Source: Firmicutes bacterium HGW-Firmicutes-4
GTDB lineage: Bacteria; Bacillota; Clostridia; Eubacteriales; Eubacteriaceae
Length of the DNA: 48,412 nt
Assembly: GCA_002841405.1 (NCBI GenBank)
Contig: PGZR01000006.1
Location: forward strand, 1 to 48,412
Direction of reading: 5' to 3'
Part shown: piece after piece, positions 9,001-14,693 of the stretch
How positions within the stretch are numbered: position 1 is the stretch's first letter
Layout of the letters: every line of letters begins with the position of its first letter
Notes under the pieces: model-generated
Told to the model about the DNA's origin: nothing
What the model saw: only the letters and a program-made list of their open reading frames with translations
Databases searched by the model: none
Program-made: the position numbers and the translations under genes

Positions 9001-9756
9001 CTGAAAACCGGCCAACAGCTGATTCAGGTGTCCACCGTCAGCATTGCCGGAGAAGGCATCAATGGCGCCCCGCCGCAGGATAAACGGATCCGCGAAAATG
9101 AGCTGTACTTTGAGCAGAGTCTCGAAAACGCCTATGTCCATTCCAAGTTTCTGGCCGAACGGGCGGTGCTGGCCGCTGTTGCCGAGGCCGGTCTGGCTGC
9201 TAAAATCATGCGGGTCGGTAATCTGATGAGCCGCAACAGCGATGGTGAATTCCAGATCAACTTCCTTCACAATGGCTTTATGCGGGGCCTCAAAGGCTAC
9301 AAGATTCTCGGTAAATTCCCGGTCAGTGCCCTCAGTCAGGCAGTCGAGTTTTCACCGATCGACACCACTGCCCATGCCATCCTGAAGCTGTCGCAGACCA
9401 ACCGCGAGCTGACGGTGTTCCATCCCTACAACAACCACACCGTCTATATGGCTGACGTGCTTCAGGAAATGAACGCCTACGGCTTTACCATTGCGGTCGT
9501 TTCTGACGCCGACTTCGGCGCCGCGCTCCAGGCCGGAATGGCCGATTCCGAGATGGCTCCGGCGATTTCGGGGCTGATCGTCTATCTGACCAGCGACGCC
9601 GTCAATCAGGTTTATCCGATTGATCCCGAAAACCGCTTTACCTCCGAGGTGCTGTACCGGATCGGCCACAACTGGCCGATTACCAACGAAACCTATATGC
9701 ACAAATCGATTGCGGCCCTGGATGGGCTGGGCTTCTTTGATATTGACGAGAATTAA
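3049..9756 (+). CDS. Dimodular NRPS with terminal thioester reductase (partial C-A-T-C-A-T-R)
   Basis: A 2235-residue multienzyme that should activate two amino acids, join them and release the dipeptide reductively as an aldehyde. Order: C-terminal half of a condensation-like domain (~80-245, no HHxxxDG); adenylation 1 (~260-750; TSGSTGIPKG near 407, YGPTETT, NMKVNKKALP); carrier 1 (Ser 786 in GLTSIG); condensation (~845-1240; HHSICDG at 958); adenylation 2 (~1260-1720; TSGSTGKPKG near 1407, YGPTEST); carrier 2 (Ser 1788 in GGTSIS); reductase (~1865-2235; GATGFLG near 1872, YVHSK with Y2029 and K2033). The architecture resembles AusA of Staphylococcus and gut clostridial pyrazinone synthetases, whose dipeptide aldehydes cyclise. 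An earlier TTG is possible, but ATG 3049 has AAAGGA upstream. No phosphopantetheinyl transferase or exporter is adjacent. Product unknown. Confidence 0.93.
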   Translation: MKNFNNSQSDPTVTVSNEKDPLIGASRDYFTAIFAGLEIDSHPIYDFPERLSQETAPDAWITTDFSRIFATADINARLCTAQISPEVLFLAAFAYTLAKFSGQDESVFCFQPAPNPDGILPLFLKIDEELPISAYLAAVQSNYQETLRHSGWAFEKLAREFELSADLRFIFNQTAAAPDLGHAHLAAFITPKGDNYTLRLFYRSDLYKEETILAFADLFERSLGGFLTASKLSEITLISEAERLRCEAFNRTAVAYDSSLTMVDMLRQQARKTPDNIALVYQEVRLTYAQLDDVTDRLAKHIKSFGIGREDIVPILLAKSELMTIAAIGVLKAGAAYQPLDPSYPSERLSFMIGDTRARLMIIEDGLRGLVPDYTGQLILTKDIYTLPDTEMVLADPRPEDLLIMLYTSGSTGIPKGVMLEHRNLVCFCHWYNRYYDLDETARVTAYASFGFDANMMDTYPVLTVGGTLHIIADEIRLDLLRLNDYFETHGVTHAFMTTQVGRQFADTISNYSLKHLSTGGEKLATIHPPRYHFHNLYGPTETTVIATSFLVDDDYDNIPIGKALDNVKIYILDRYQRPVPIGVPGELCIAGMHVGRGYLNRPEATAVAFGPNPFDDEAPYDRIYYSGDIVRYLPDGNIEFVGRRDAQVKIRGFRVELSEIEAVIRQFDGIKDATVVAHEDPSGVKYIVAYVVAAAPVDTAALNAFIEAEKPPYMVPAVTMQIESIPLNQNMKVNKKALPLPVKQQTDLTPPENRTQQQIFDCVAAILGHNQFGINTDLQEAGLTSIGTVSLNVRLSQLFGVVVKTRDLKVHNTVVKLEAFLTSAESTAPATATAKLDAYPLTQTQMGLFVESMAKPQELLYHIPFLFKLHPDVDLPRLKTAVEAAIEAHAYIKTRFFMDDDGEIMQRRRDDSPFTLRIRDFLDKDKLVTPFKLIDGRLFNASLFKTRDGNYFFIDIHHSICDGTSLVILIEDINRAYGGAALEPESYSSFEAAQDEQQSRAGAEYPEAQAYYASLFSDCDTDFLPGPDKNEAVKSLGEVSLAPAQLDVAAVASYCEARKLSPNAFFVGLFGYLLGRYNHKDHSVFTTIYNGRSDSRTDRSLGMYVKTLPVTCRLGVPATELFTTTKNQLLDSMDHDIYSFAEISRAFGISADIMFIYQGDNFEFDTLAGLPTEALEVMSEGVIAAISVEVSIRDGHYHFRATFESNQYEDSSMEALLDNLARAAEQALHTDDLDQIQLLFDEEREMVNDPRFYGRTFVDLFTAAAAQYPDHIAVKDRQGSITYAQLDAASDALATQLLAAGVQKEDFIGVLSGRTREFIIGVIAAMKAGAAYVPLDPEYPEDRIRYMLEDSAADILLYVDEFQELTRFFPNQTINLDAISAVAHQPDKSWLAAAPQGDDLAYMIYTSGSTGKPKGVMISHDNLSNLIFNETVNQKVTAATRCAQYSSFCFDASVVGIFPYLAHGALLYLFAEADRKDAVKVCQILKDEAIHVAVFPTQMGEIIIDNMTGDSSLTHIVVGGEKLKHYYERPYTVVNAYGPTESTVETTIFNVDREYRNIPIGKSLINVRSYVVDEQLHPVPVGRPGELCHAGRQIGRGYHNLPEKTAAAFVPNPFASGPDDQVLYHTGDMVRRRGDGLIEYIGRIDSQVKIRGYRIELSEIEGAMLAHPGIKETAVTVLEQGGNQYIIGYYTGPAAAIDPKVWHHLLLSQLPEYMIPTFYVLLDTMPLTPGGKVDKKALPQPETGIKTADYLAPETALEKQLADIFAATLGLETVSVLDDFFAIGGTSISATKVAMKCLSQQIPLAYADLFEYKTVQNLAAFIENHVAATIDPADVVKNFDYQKLSPVLAANDLTNLASLATSDLGDIILTGATGFLGTHILKEFLDHYDGKVTCFIRKGKARSLEQRIKTMLVYYFDRDYEELFGIRIFCVEGDITNPASLTALETVAAGTVINCAACVKHFVADDTLEKINVRGVENLIDLCLKTGQQLIQVSTVSIAGEGINGAPPQDKRIRENELYFEQSLENAYVHSKFLAERAVLAAVAEAGLAAKIMRVGNLMSRNSDGEFQINFLHNGFMRGLKGYKILGKFPVSALSQAVEFSPIDTTAHAILKLSQTNRELTVFHPYNNHTVYMADVLQEMNAYGFTIAVVSDADFGAALQAGMADSEMAPAISGLIVYLTSDAVNQVYPIDPENRFTSEVLYRIGHNWPITNETYMHKSIAALDGLGFFDIDEN

Positions 9757-9793
9757 AAAAAGCCGGCCGGGGTATCTCCGCTGGTCGGCGTCT
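9755..9793. terminator. Possible hairpin terminator after the NRPS gene
   Basis: GCCGGCC (9762-9768) can pair with GGTCGGC (9783-9789) with one G-T pair. The flanking A run is on the left, so the T run is better placed for the minus strand than for the NRPS transcript, where only GTCTT follows. A weak call. Confidence 0.35.
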
Positions 9794-9843
9794 TAAAAAT
9801 ATCAGATGGTTGCCAGCCTGTTTGGATAAAAGGTGAGCATCCC

Positions 9844-9878
9844 TCGACAAAAGCTGTCGAATCTGATATAGTTATAAT
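9844..9878 (+). promoter_or_regulatory. Operator-like palindrome and -10 box
   Basis: TCGACA-AAAGC-TGTCGA (9844-9860) is a perfect 6-bp inverted repeat 12 nt upstream of a consensus TATAAT (9873-9878), before the small membrane protein gene. It could be a repressor or activator site overlapping the -35 region; no good -35 box is visible. The binding protein is unknown. Confidence 0.4.
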
Positions 9879-9902
9879 TAACAAAATATTTGGAGGTATG
9901 GA

Positions 9903-10205
9903 ATGAAAGATGATGAATTTGTAACTATAACCCCAAATCAAAAAGCGAAGTCACCGGAGACTGCTGACAAATCCCAGGACTTTGGGTTAATCGGTCTCGT
10001 GGTTATGTTTATCATACTCCTGGGTTATAATCTGTATAAAGGCCTTCCCATCAGTGATTTAAATGCCATGTTCTGGGGGTACCTGGGGATGTCTTTTGTT
10101 ATTAAGTATCAAAGAGAAAGAATAACCAGCAACCTGATCGTCGCCATTGGCGGGATCGTCGCCTCACTTTCAGCACTTGCAAATTATATCCTGACGACCT
10201 GGTAA
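9903..10205 (+). CDS. Small membrane protein of unknown function
   Basis: A 100-residue protein with a charged, polar N-terminus (~1-27) and about three hydrophobic segments: LIGLVVMFIILLGYNLY, the AMFWGYLGMSFVI stretch and LIVAIGGIVASLSALANYIL. The start is fixed by GGAGG at 9892-9896, six nt before the ATG; an ATG at 9898 is followed at once by a stop. It has its own -10 box and ends in a strong terminator, so it is probably a single-gene transcript. I do not recognise the family. Similar small three-helix proteins occur near transcription regulators in Clostridia, but no regulator is next to it here. Confidence 0.75.
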   Translation: MKDDEFVTITPNQKAKSPETADKSQDFGLIGLVVMFIILLGYNLYKGLPISDLNAMFWGYLGMSFVIKYQRERITSNLIVAIGGIVASLSALANYILTTW

Positions 10206-10217
10206 CATCAACAGCTT

Positions 10218-10259
10218 AAAAAGCTGAGCAGATTAAAGAATAATCCGCTCAGCTTTTTT
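10218..10259 (+). terminator. Strong intrinsic terminator, possibly bidirectional
   Basis: AAAAAGCTGAGCAGATTA pairs with TAATCCGCTCAGCTTTTTT around a 5-6 nt loop, with a T run on the plus strand and an A run on the left arm. It lies between two convergent genes and can serve both. The next ~145 nt (10260-10407) hold no convincing gene. Confidence 0.85.
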
Positions 10260-10407
10260 CGCGTGCCGCTATTTGATTTTGTCGGTAATCGTGAAAAATT
10301 GTCACCGTAATATTTGGTCATCGTTTGTGAGAACTCACCAAGAGGTAATGCAAGAACCCACCAGATTACCGTGAACCAGCCGGTTAGCTGCGTTTCAAGC
10401 TGCCCTA

Positions 10408-11070
10408 TCAACCGTTAACGCGCCGGCCGCATTCCGGACAGAAGTTATCATCTGCTGCCAGGGCAGTGCCGCATTGGCGGCAAAATGCCGGTCGTTCCGG
10501 GGCGGTTGCCGGCACGTCTGGAACGACACCATCCCGGACCCCAGCCAGCCGGGTTTCTTCCAGAATTTCCGGTTCAATAAAACGTTCGGTATCCCCTTCC
10601 AGCGCCACCATTTCAACCAGGGACAGGTTTGGATCATCGCCCCAGTCATCATCATCCCGCCAGCACAGCCAGGCGGCGGCGTCATAATCTGGCGCTCCGA
10701 TGGGCGGGTGCTGTTGCCGCATGGTTTGGATGTAAGCCAGAATGGCGGCCCGATCGGCCGGATCAAAACAAAGCTCAATGGTATCCTGACGATTGCCCGA
10801 AACGATCAGGCCGTCTTCGCCAGCCTCGCTGATCCGGGTGATCTTATGCCAGAGAATGGCATTGCGATCCAGCGGCGCGGCCCGATAATCGGTGCCGGGG
10901 ATGGCCGCATAGCCGATCCGAAAACCGGTCAAAGCCGTAAACTTGGCTTTTTTGGGCATCCGTTTTTCGCGCTTGACAAAGATGCCCCGTTCATTGAGCA
11001 GATATTCCGAAACAATCACCGGCAGGTCACCCGCCGGGCTGGTTGGTTTCGACCAGGTTAATCTTTCCAT
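10408..11070 (-). CDS. Zinc-ribbon protein of unknown function
   Basis: A 220-residue soluble protein. The last 25 residues form a zinc ribbon with two CxxC knuckles (FCRQCG and FCPECGRR). The first ~130 residues look like a compact beta-rich domain (VIVSEYLLNERGIFVK, TRISEAGEDGLIVS, TIELCFDPADRAAILAYI) that resembles a pleckstrin-homology-like or sporulation-type beta domain; this is only an impression. An acidic linker (RDDDDWGDD) follows. AAAGGAG lies six to nine nt upstream of the ATG. It sits between the NRPS region and the chemosensory operon with its own ribosome site, and neighbours do not suggest a role. A short hydrophobic ORF overlaps its stop codon (see rejected items). Confidence 0.75.
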   Translation of the reverse strand: MERLTWSKPTSPAGDLPVIVSEYLLNERGIFVKREKRMPKKAKFTALTGFRIGYAAIPGTDYRAAPLDRNAILWHKITRISEAGEDGLIVSGNRQDTIELCFDPADRAAILAYIQTMRQQHPPIGAPDYDAAAWLCWRDDDDWGDDPNLSLVEMVALEGDTERFIEPEILEETRLAGVRDGVVPDVPATAPERPAFCRQCGTALAADDNFCPECGRRVNG

Positions 11071-11151
11071 TTTTTTCTCCTTTGGTTAACGCACTTGAAG
11101 TGGCCATTAGTTTGATGGTTCACTTTTGGGCGGGTGTGTTAAGTTGATAAA

Positions 11152-11247
11152 TTAACACCCAGCACCGTAGGATTCCGTGGCCATCTTGACGGCGTCATCG
11201 CTGATACTGATGCCAGGATCGGTCTGATATCCATCACTTATCCCCAT
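11152..11247 (-). CDS. 31-residue ORF at the end of the chemosensory operon
   Basis: Seven nt after the stop of the GGDEF response regulator an ATG opens a 31-codon frame, MGISDGYQTDPGISISD continuing to ...SYGAGC. An AGGAG sits 5-6 nt before the ATG and overlaps the stop codon of the upstream gene, the arrangement expected for translational coupling. The peptide is soluble, mildly acidic and ends in cysteine; it has no transmembrane segment or leader. I do not recognise it. It may be a small regulatory protein, a peptide precursor or the start of a lost gene. The remaining ~80 nt to the next gene hold nothing clear. Confidence 0.5.
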   Translation of the reverse strand: MGISDGYQTDPGISISDDAVKMATESYGAGC

Positions 11248-11253
11248 GGTCTC

Positions 11254-12927
11254 CTAAATTAATCGTTTGACACTTTGCTCAAGCCGTTCCAGCGAAATCG
11301 GTTTTTTGATAAAATCATCATAGCCTAATTCGTGGAGCAGCGGGGCATTGTCGCCTAAATTTTTTACACTGATCAGTATCACCTTGACCTGCTTTTCCTG
11401 CTCCATACTTCGGATCTCCTGAAGTACCAGCGCCCCATTTAAATCTGGCAGAATGATATCCAGAATCAATAAGTGCGGTTTAAAATCCGGAAAAATAGCC
11501 AGCGCCTCTTTGCCGGTCGCTACCACCTGGGTCTCTAAACCTAACCGGCTGAGTCGGCTTTTGATTAAGCGGCTGACGGTTGACGAGTCATCGCAGATCA
11601 GGACCCGGTTTTTTTCCGTGCCGGTATCCATCGCATCAGATAAAAAACTGGTACAGGCCCGTCCCCGTTCTTTGGCCCGGTATAACTGGCGGTCGGCTTC
11701 CTCCAGGACTGCTTCGAGGGTTTTATCTCCGCCATTAAACTCGCTGATGCCGGCACTAAAGGTGATATAAATCTGGTGCGTAGAATCTGGCGGATTAAAT
11801 GCTTTACGCTGAAATTTCTGGCGGATGCGTTCAACCACCTTAAACGCCTCGATCGCATCCGTTTCTGGTAACAGCAATAAGAACTCATCACCGCCAAATC
11901 GCGAAATTTGATCGGATGGCCGGAAACTCTTCTTAAATTCCGCTACGAAACTTTTTAACACCCCGTCACCAAAGAGATGCCCATAGCTGTCATTAATCTC
12001 TTTGAAATGGTCAATATCGATAAATACCACTGAAAAAACCTGTCTGTCTCGCTGAAACTTCGCTTTTTCCTGGGCAAATCGATCCGCAAAATAACTGCGG
12101 GTATAGGCCGAAGTCAGGGCATCCTTCAACAGCGCATTTTTGTGTTTGAACTCTTTTTTTACCAATTTCTCGACATTGGCCACTAACACATCCGCTTCAA
12201 AGGGTTTTCTCAGAAAATTATCAATCCCTTCCTTAAGCGCCAGGACGTGGTCCTCCTTACTGGTGGAAGCCGTCAGAACGATGGTTGGAATCACGATTTT
12301 TTCCTGTTTTAATTCCCGATAAAACTCGATCCCGTTTTTGCCTGGCATGACTAAGTCAAGAATCAGAATATCGGCATCATGGGATCTTAATATTTCCAGC
12401 GCCTGATCGGCATCATTGGTGATCAGAACATCATAACCACGATTCCGTAAAACGCTTTCGATAATGTTTAAGACCAGCATATCGTCATCAAAGACCAATA
12501 CCCGTCCTAAGGTCAGACTACTGATTTGATCATTTTGGACCGATCGATTGATCACCTCCCGGGTCTGAATGTTACAGACTAAATTCTCCGCGCCACTTTC
12601 CTGATAAGCTGTGACAGCCAAAAGATTTTCCAGGGACTGGGTGACCTCGCCAAATCTTTTGGCCAATTTGATCACATCGATGCTGTCGTTTAACAGTTCG
12701 CCCTCGTTTTGCTTGATGAATTCTTCACTCTTCAGGCAAAGATATCCCAATTCGCGAAAATTATTCTTGATTGCCAAAGCCTTGACTTCTGCGAAAAAAG
12801 CGGACATCAACCGCAGCCTGATGGTGTTTGGTTCGATACTAAACACGACAAAATTTTGCAGTGCTTGATTGAGCTGATTCTCTATTTCAGATAATATTGC
12901 TAACTTACTTGGTTCAATTGTGTTCAT
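11254..12927 (-). CDS. REC-GGDEF-REC response regulator (diguanylate cyclase)
   Basis: A 557-residue output protein for the chemosensory operon. Residues 1-~135 are helical and histidine-phosphotransfer-like in size but lack an HxxKG motif. REC1 (~140-260) carries DDD, the phosphoacceptor Asp in LDLVMPG and the KPF lysine. The GGDEF domain (~270-430) has FIDIDHFKEIND, an intact GGDEF loop and the inhibitory RPSD five residues before it, so it should be an active, product-inhibited c-di-GMP synthase. REC2 (~440-557) has LDIILPD and KKPIS. Of two adjacent ATGs the second (12927) is better spaced from GGAG. It lies 16 nt after cheX. Phosphorylation by the operon's CheA is inferred from position. 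Confidence 0.92.
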   Translation of the reverse strand: MNTIEPSKLAILSEIENQLNQALQNFVVFSIEPNTIRLRLMSAFFAEVKALAIKNNFRELGYLCLKSEEFIKQNEGELLNDSIDVIKLAKRFGEVTQSLENLLAVTAYQESGAENLVCNIQTREVINRSVQNDQISSLTLGRVLVFDDDMLVLNIIESVLRNRGYDVLITNDADQALEILRSHDADILILDLVMPGKNGIEFYRELKQEKIVIPTIVLTASTSKEDHVLALKEGIDNFLRKPFEADVLVANVEKLVKKEFKHKNALLKDALTSAYTRSYFADRFAQEKAKFQRDRQVFSVVFIDIDHFKEINDSYGHLFGDGVLKSFVAEFKKSFRPSDQISRFGGDEFLLLLPETDAIEAFKVVERIRQKFQRKAFNPPDSTHQIYITFSAGISEFNGGDKTLEAVLEEADRQLYRAKERGRACTSFLSDAMDTGTEKNRVLICDDSSTVSRLIKSRLSRLGLETQVVATGKEALAIFPDFKPHLLILDIILPDLNGALVLQEIRSMEQEKQVKVILISVKNLGDNAPLLHELGYDDFIKKPISLERLEQSVKRLI

Positions 12928-12943
12928 CATTTGCTCCGACTCG

Positions 12944-13426
12944 TTATAATTTATAAAGCCTTAACATCAGATCAATCTCGTCACAGACCAGTCTGGCGAT
13001 AAAGCTATCGGTTCTCTTTTTAACTTCAATTTTCACGCCTTCACCCACCAGCGTAAAGGGAACGGATAAAATGAATTTATAATTGGTGGCTTCCAAACGG
13101 GCCCGAGCCGATCCACCCACCATATTGATCAACTCCGTAACCCCATCATTTAACAGGTTATCATCTAAGGCGGCAGTTTCAATGCCGGTCATAAATGAAA
13201 CCAGGAGGGAGGCACTGGTTTTATTGGTTCCCAAGGTCAAGAGCATGGCGTTCTCACCCTGCAAAACCATGGCGCCAATAATTTCATGATCCGGCGCGGT
13301 TGCCTGATCATTTTTAACCTCATTCAGAACAAAGCCACTCATCCGCTCAACACTTTCCAGTAAAGCAGCGACAAAAACCTGTCCGGGAATTTCTTCGTAT
13401 TGCCTGATCTCCGCTTTTGTATTCAT
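12944..13426 (-). CDS. cheX: CheX-like chemotaxis phosphatase
   Basis: A 160-residue protein of the CheC/CheX/FliY class, which removes phosphate from CheY. The signature DGVTELINMVGGSARARL contains the E-x2-N catalytic pair (ELIN), and SVPFTLVGEG follows as in CheX. Only one such motif is present, as in CheX rather than CheC, which usually has two. The ATG overlaps the cheY stop (ATGA) and GGGGAGG is well spaced. In this operon it should quench CheY and perhaps the REC domains of the GGDEF regulator. Confidence 0.85.
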   Translation of the reverse strand: MNTKAEIRQYEEIPGQVFVAALLESVERMSGFVLNEVKNDQATAPDHEIIGAMVLQGENAMLLTLGTNKTSASLLVSFMTGIETAALDDNLLNDGVTELINMVGGSARARLEATNYKFILSVPFTLVGEGVKIEVKKRTDSFIARLVCDEIDLMLRLYKL

Positions 13427-13800
13427 CCGTTGACCTCCCCACCCAAACTGTCGATGATTTTTTTCATCAGTTCTTCAATCGAAAAGGGCTTGGTGATGTA
13501 CTGGGACACCCCGGCCTTAACCGCTTCGATGACACTCTCCGGCATATTTTCAGTGGTCACCATGACTACCGGAATGTGTTTGAACTGGTCATTTTTTTTG
13601 ATCGTTTTGAGAAATTCCAGACCGTTCATACCCGGCATGTTCCAATCCAGAAAGATCAATTCAATTGTCTCCGGACCGTTTAGCAGATTCAGTCCATCCT
13701 GGGCGGACTCCGCTTCCAGACATTCGTGACCAAGCACTTCCACCGCCGCCGTAATAATTTTACGGACAACGGCCGAATCGTCAATCGTCAACATCTTCAT
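13423..13800 (-). CDS. cheY: CheY-type single-domain response regulator
   Basis: A 125-residue stand-alone receiver domain: acidic pair IDDS, phosphoacceptor Asp in LDWNMPG, the switch threonine in MVTTEN and the conserved lysine in TKPF. There is no output domain. It overlaps cheR by four bases at its start and cheX by four at its end (ATGA junctions), with AAGGAGG placed inside the end of cheR. It should be phosphorylated by the operon's CheA. Whether it drives a flagellar motor is unknown because no flagellar genes are in the window; in a c-di-GMP-output system it may act as a phosphate sink. Confidence 0.92.
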   Translation of the reverse strand: MKMLTIDDSAVVRKIITAAVEVLGHECLEAESAQDGLNLLNGPETIELIFLDWNMPGMNGLEFLKTIKKNDQFKHIPVVMVTTENMPESVIEAVKAGVSQYITKPFSIEELMKKIIDSLGGEVNG

Positions 13801-14651
13801 TTGGTTGCCTCCTTCACTGTAAAATAAGTCCCATCACTGGTGATGTTCTTGTTAAAATAATCATCCATCGCATAATAAATCTCAGCGGCTCCGATTAGCA
13901 GAAATCCTTGCGGTTTTAACACCTGGGTGGTCTTTTTAAAGACGGCGTGGCGCAGCGCTTCGGTAAAATAAATCAGCACATTGCGGCAGAAAACCAGGTC
14001 AAATTTCCCCAACAGCAAAAAGCTGTTTTGCAGATTGAAGGGTTCAAAACGCACCCGTTTTCGATAGGCCTCGTTTAACACCCAGGAAGTTCCCTCACGG
14101 ATAAAATAGGCCTCCCGGAGATCTGGTTTTAAGCCCCGCATGATCGTAATCGGGTCGTAGTGGCCACGTCTGGCAATCGTTAAAACATTATTTGAAATAT
14201 CGGTCGCCACAAACTCAAAATCATCGAGGGAAACCGTGGTAATCTGATGGTCCTTTAAATACTCGCTAATCAGGATGACCAGCGAATAGATTTCCTGACC
14301 GGTTGATGCGGCGGCACTCCAGACCCGAATTTTGTCCGACCGGCCGGCTTCCATTTCGGCAATTTTTTGCGGCAGCCAGATTTGTGCAATAATCTGCCAC
14401 GAGCCCGGATCGCGAAACCAATAGGTCTCATTGGTGGTAATCGCGTCGATGACCCGGGTTTCGATATTGGCGTCGGAATGGTTTTGCAGCAGCAAAAATA
14501 ATTCTGCAAAGCTATCACAATGGGAATCAATCAATAGCTTCGCCAGCCGTGATTCGACCAGATAGGCCTTGTTCTCGTCCAGCGCGATCCCGCATTTTTC
14601 AGCGATATAGCCCTGAAATAACTGGTATTCCTGTTCTGACAAAGCAGCCAT
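13797..14651 (-). CDS. cheR: CheR, chemoreceptor glutamate methyltransferase
   Basis: A 284-residue S-adenosylmethionine-dependent methyltransferase that methylates glutamates of chemoreceptors. Motifs: the N-terminal helical domain (YQLFQGYIAEKCGIALDENK), TNETYWFRDP, RVWSAAASTGQEIYS (SAM loop), VATDISNNVL, and FDLVFCRNVLIYF. The longest frame starts at 14681, but AGAAAGGAGG precedes the ATG at 14651, which gives the family's usual N-terminus. It overlaps cheY by four bases. The partner esterase CheB and the deamidase CheD are absent from this operon, so demethylation must come from elsewhere or not occur. Confidence 0.93.
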   Translation of the reverse strand: MAALSEQEYQLFQGYIAEKCGIALDENKAYLVESRLAKLLIDSHCDSFAELFLLLQNHSDANIETRVIDAITTNETYWFRDPGSWQIIAQIWLPQKIAEMEAGRSDKIRVWSAAASTGQEIYSLVILISEYLKDHQITTVSLDDFEFVATDISNNVLTIARRGHYDPITIMRGLKPDLREAYFIREGTSWVLNEAYRKRVRFEPFNLQNSFLLLGKFDLVFCRNVLIYFTEALRHAVFKKTTQVLKPQGFLLIGAAEIYYAMDDYFNKNITSDGTYFTVKEATK

Positions 14652-14693
14652 CGTATTCCTCCTTTCTAACCAGCACCACAAGTCTGGCGAACG

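Noticed and set aside
10208-10411. A 67-codon minus-strand frame with a hydrophobic stretch (WFTVIWWVLALPLG), starting at a TTG that overlaps the zinc-ribbon stop.
   Set aside because: It reads through a strong terminator, has no ribosome site and no recognised family; it may be a relic, but a gene cannot be supported.
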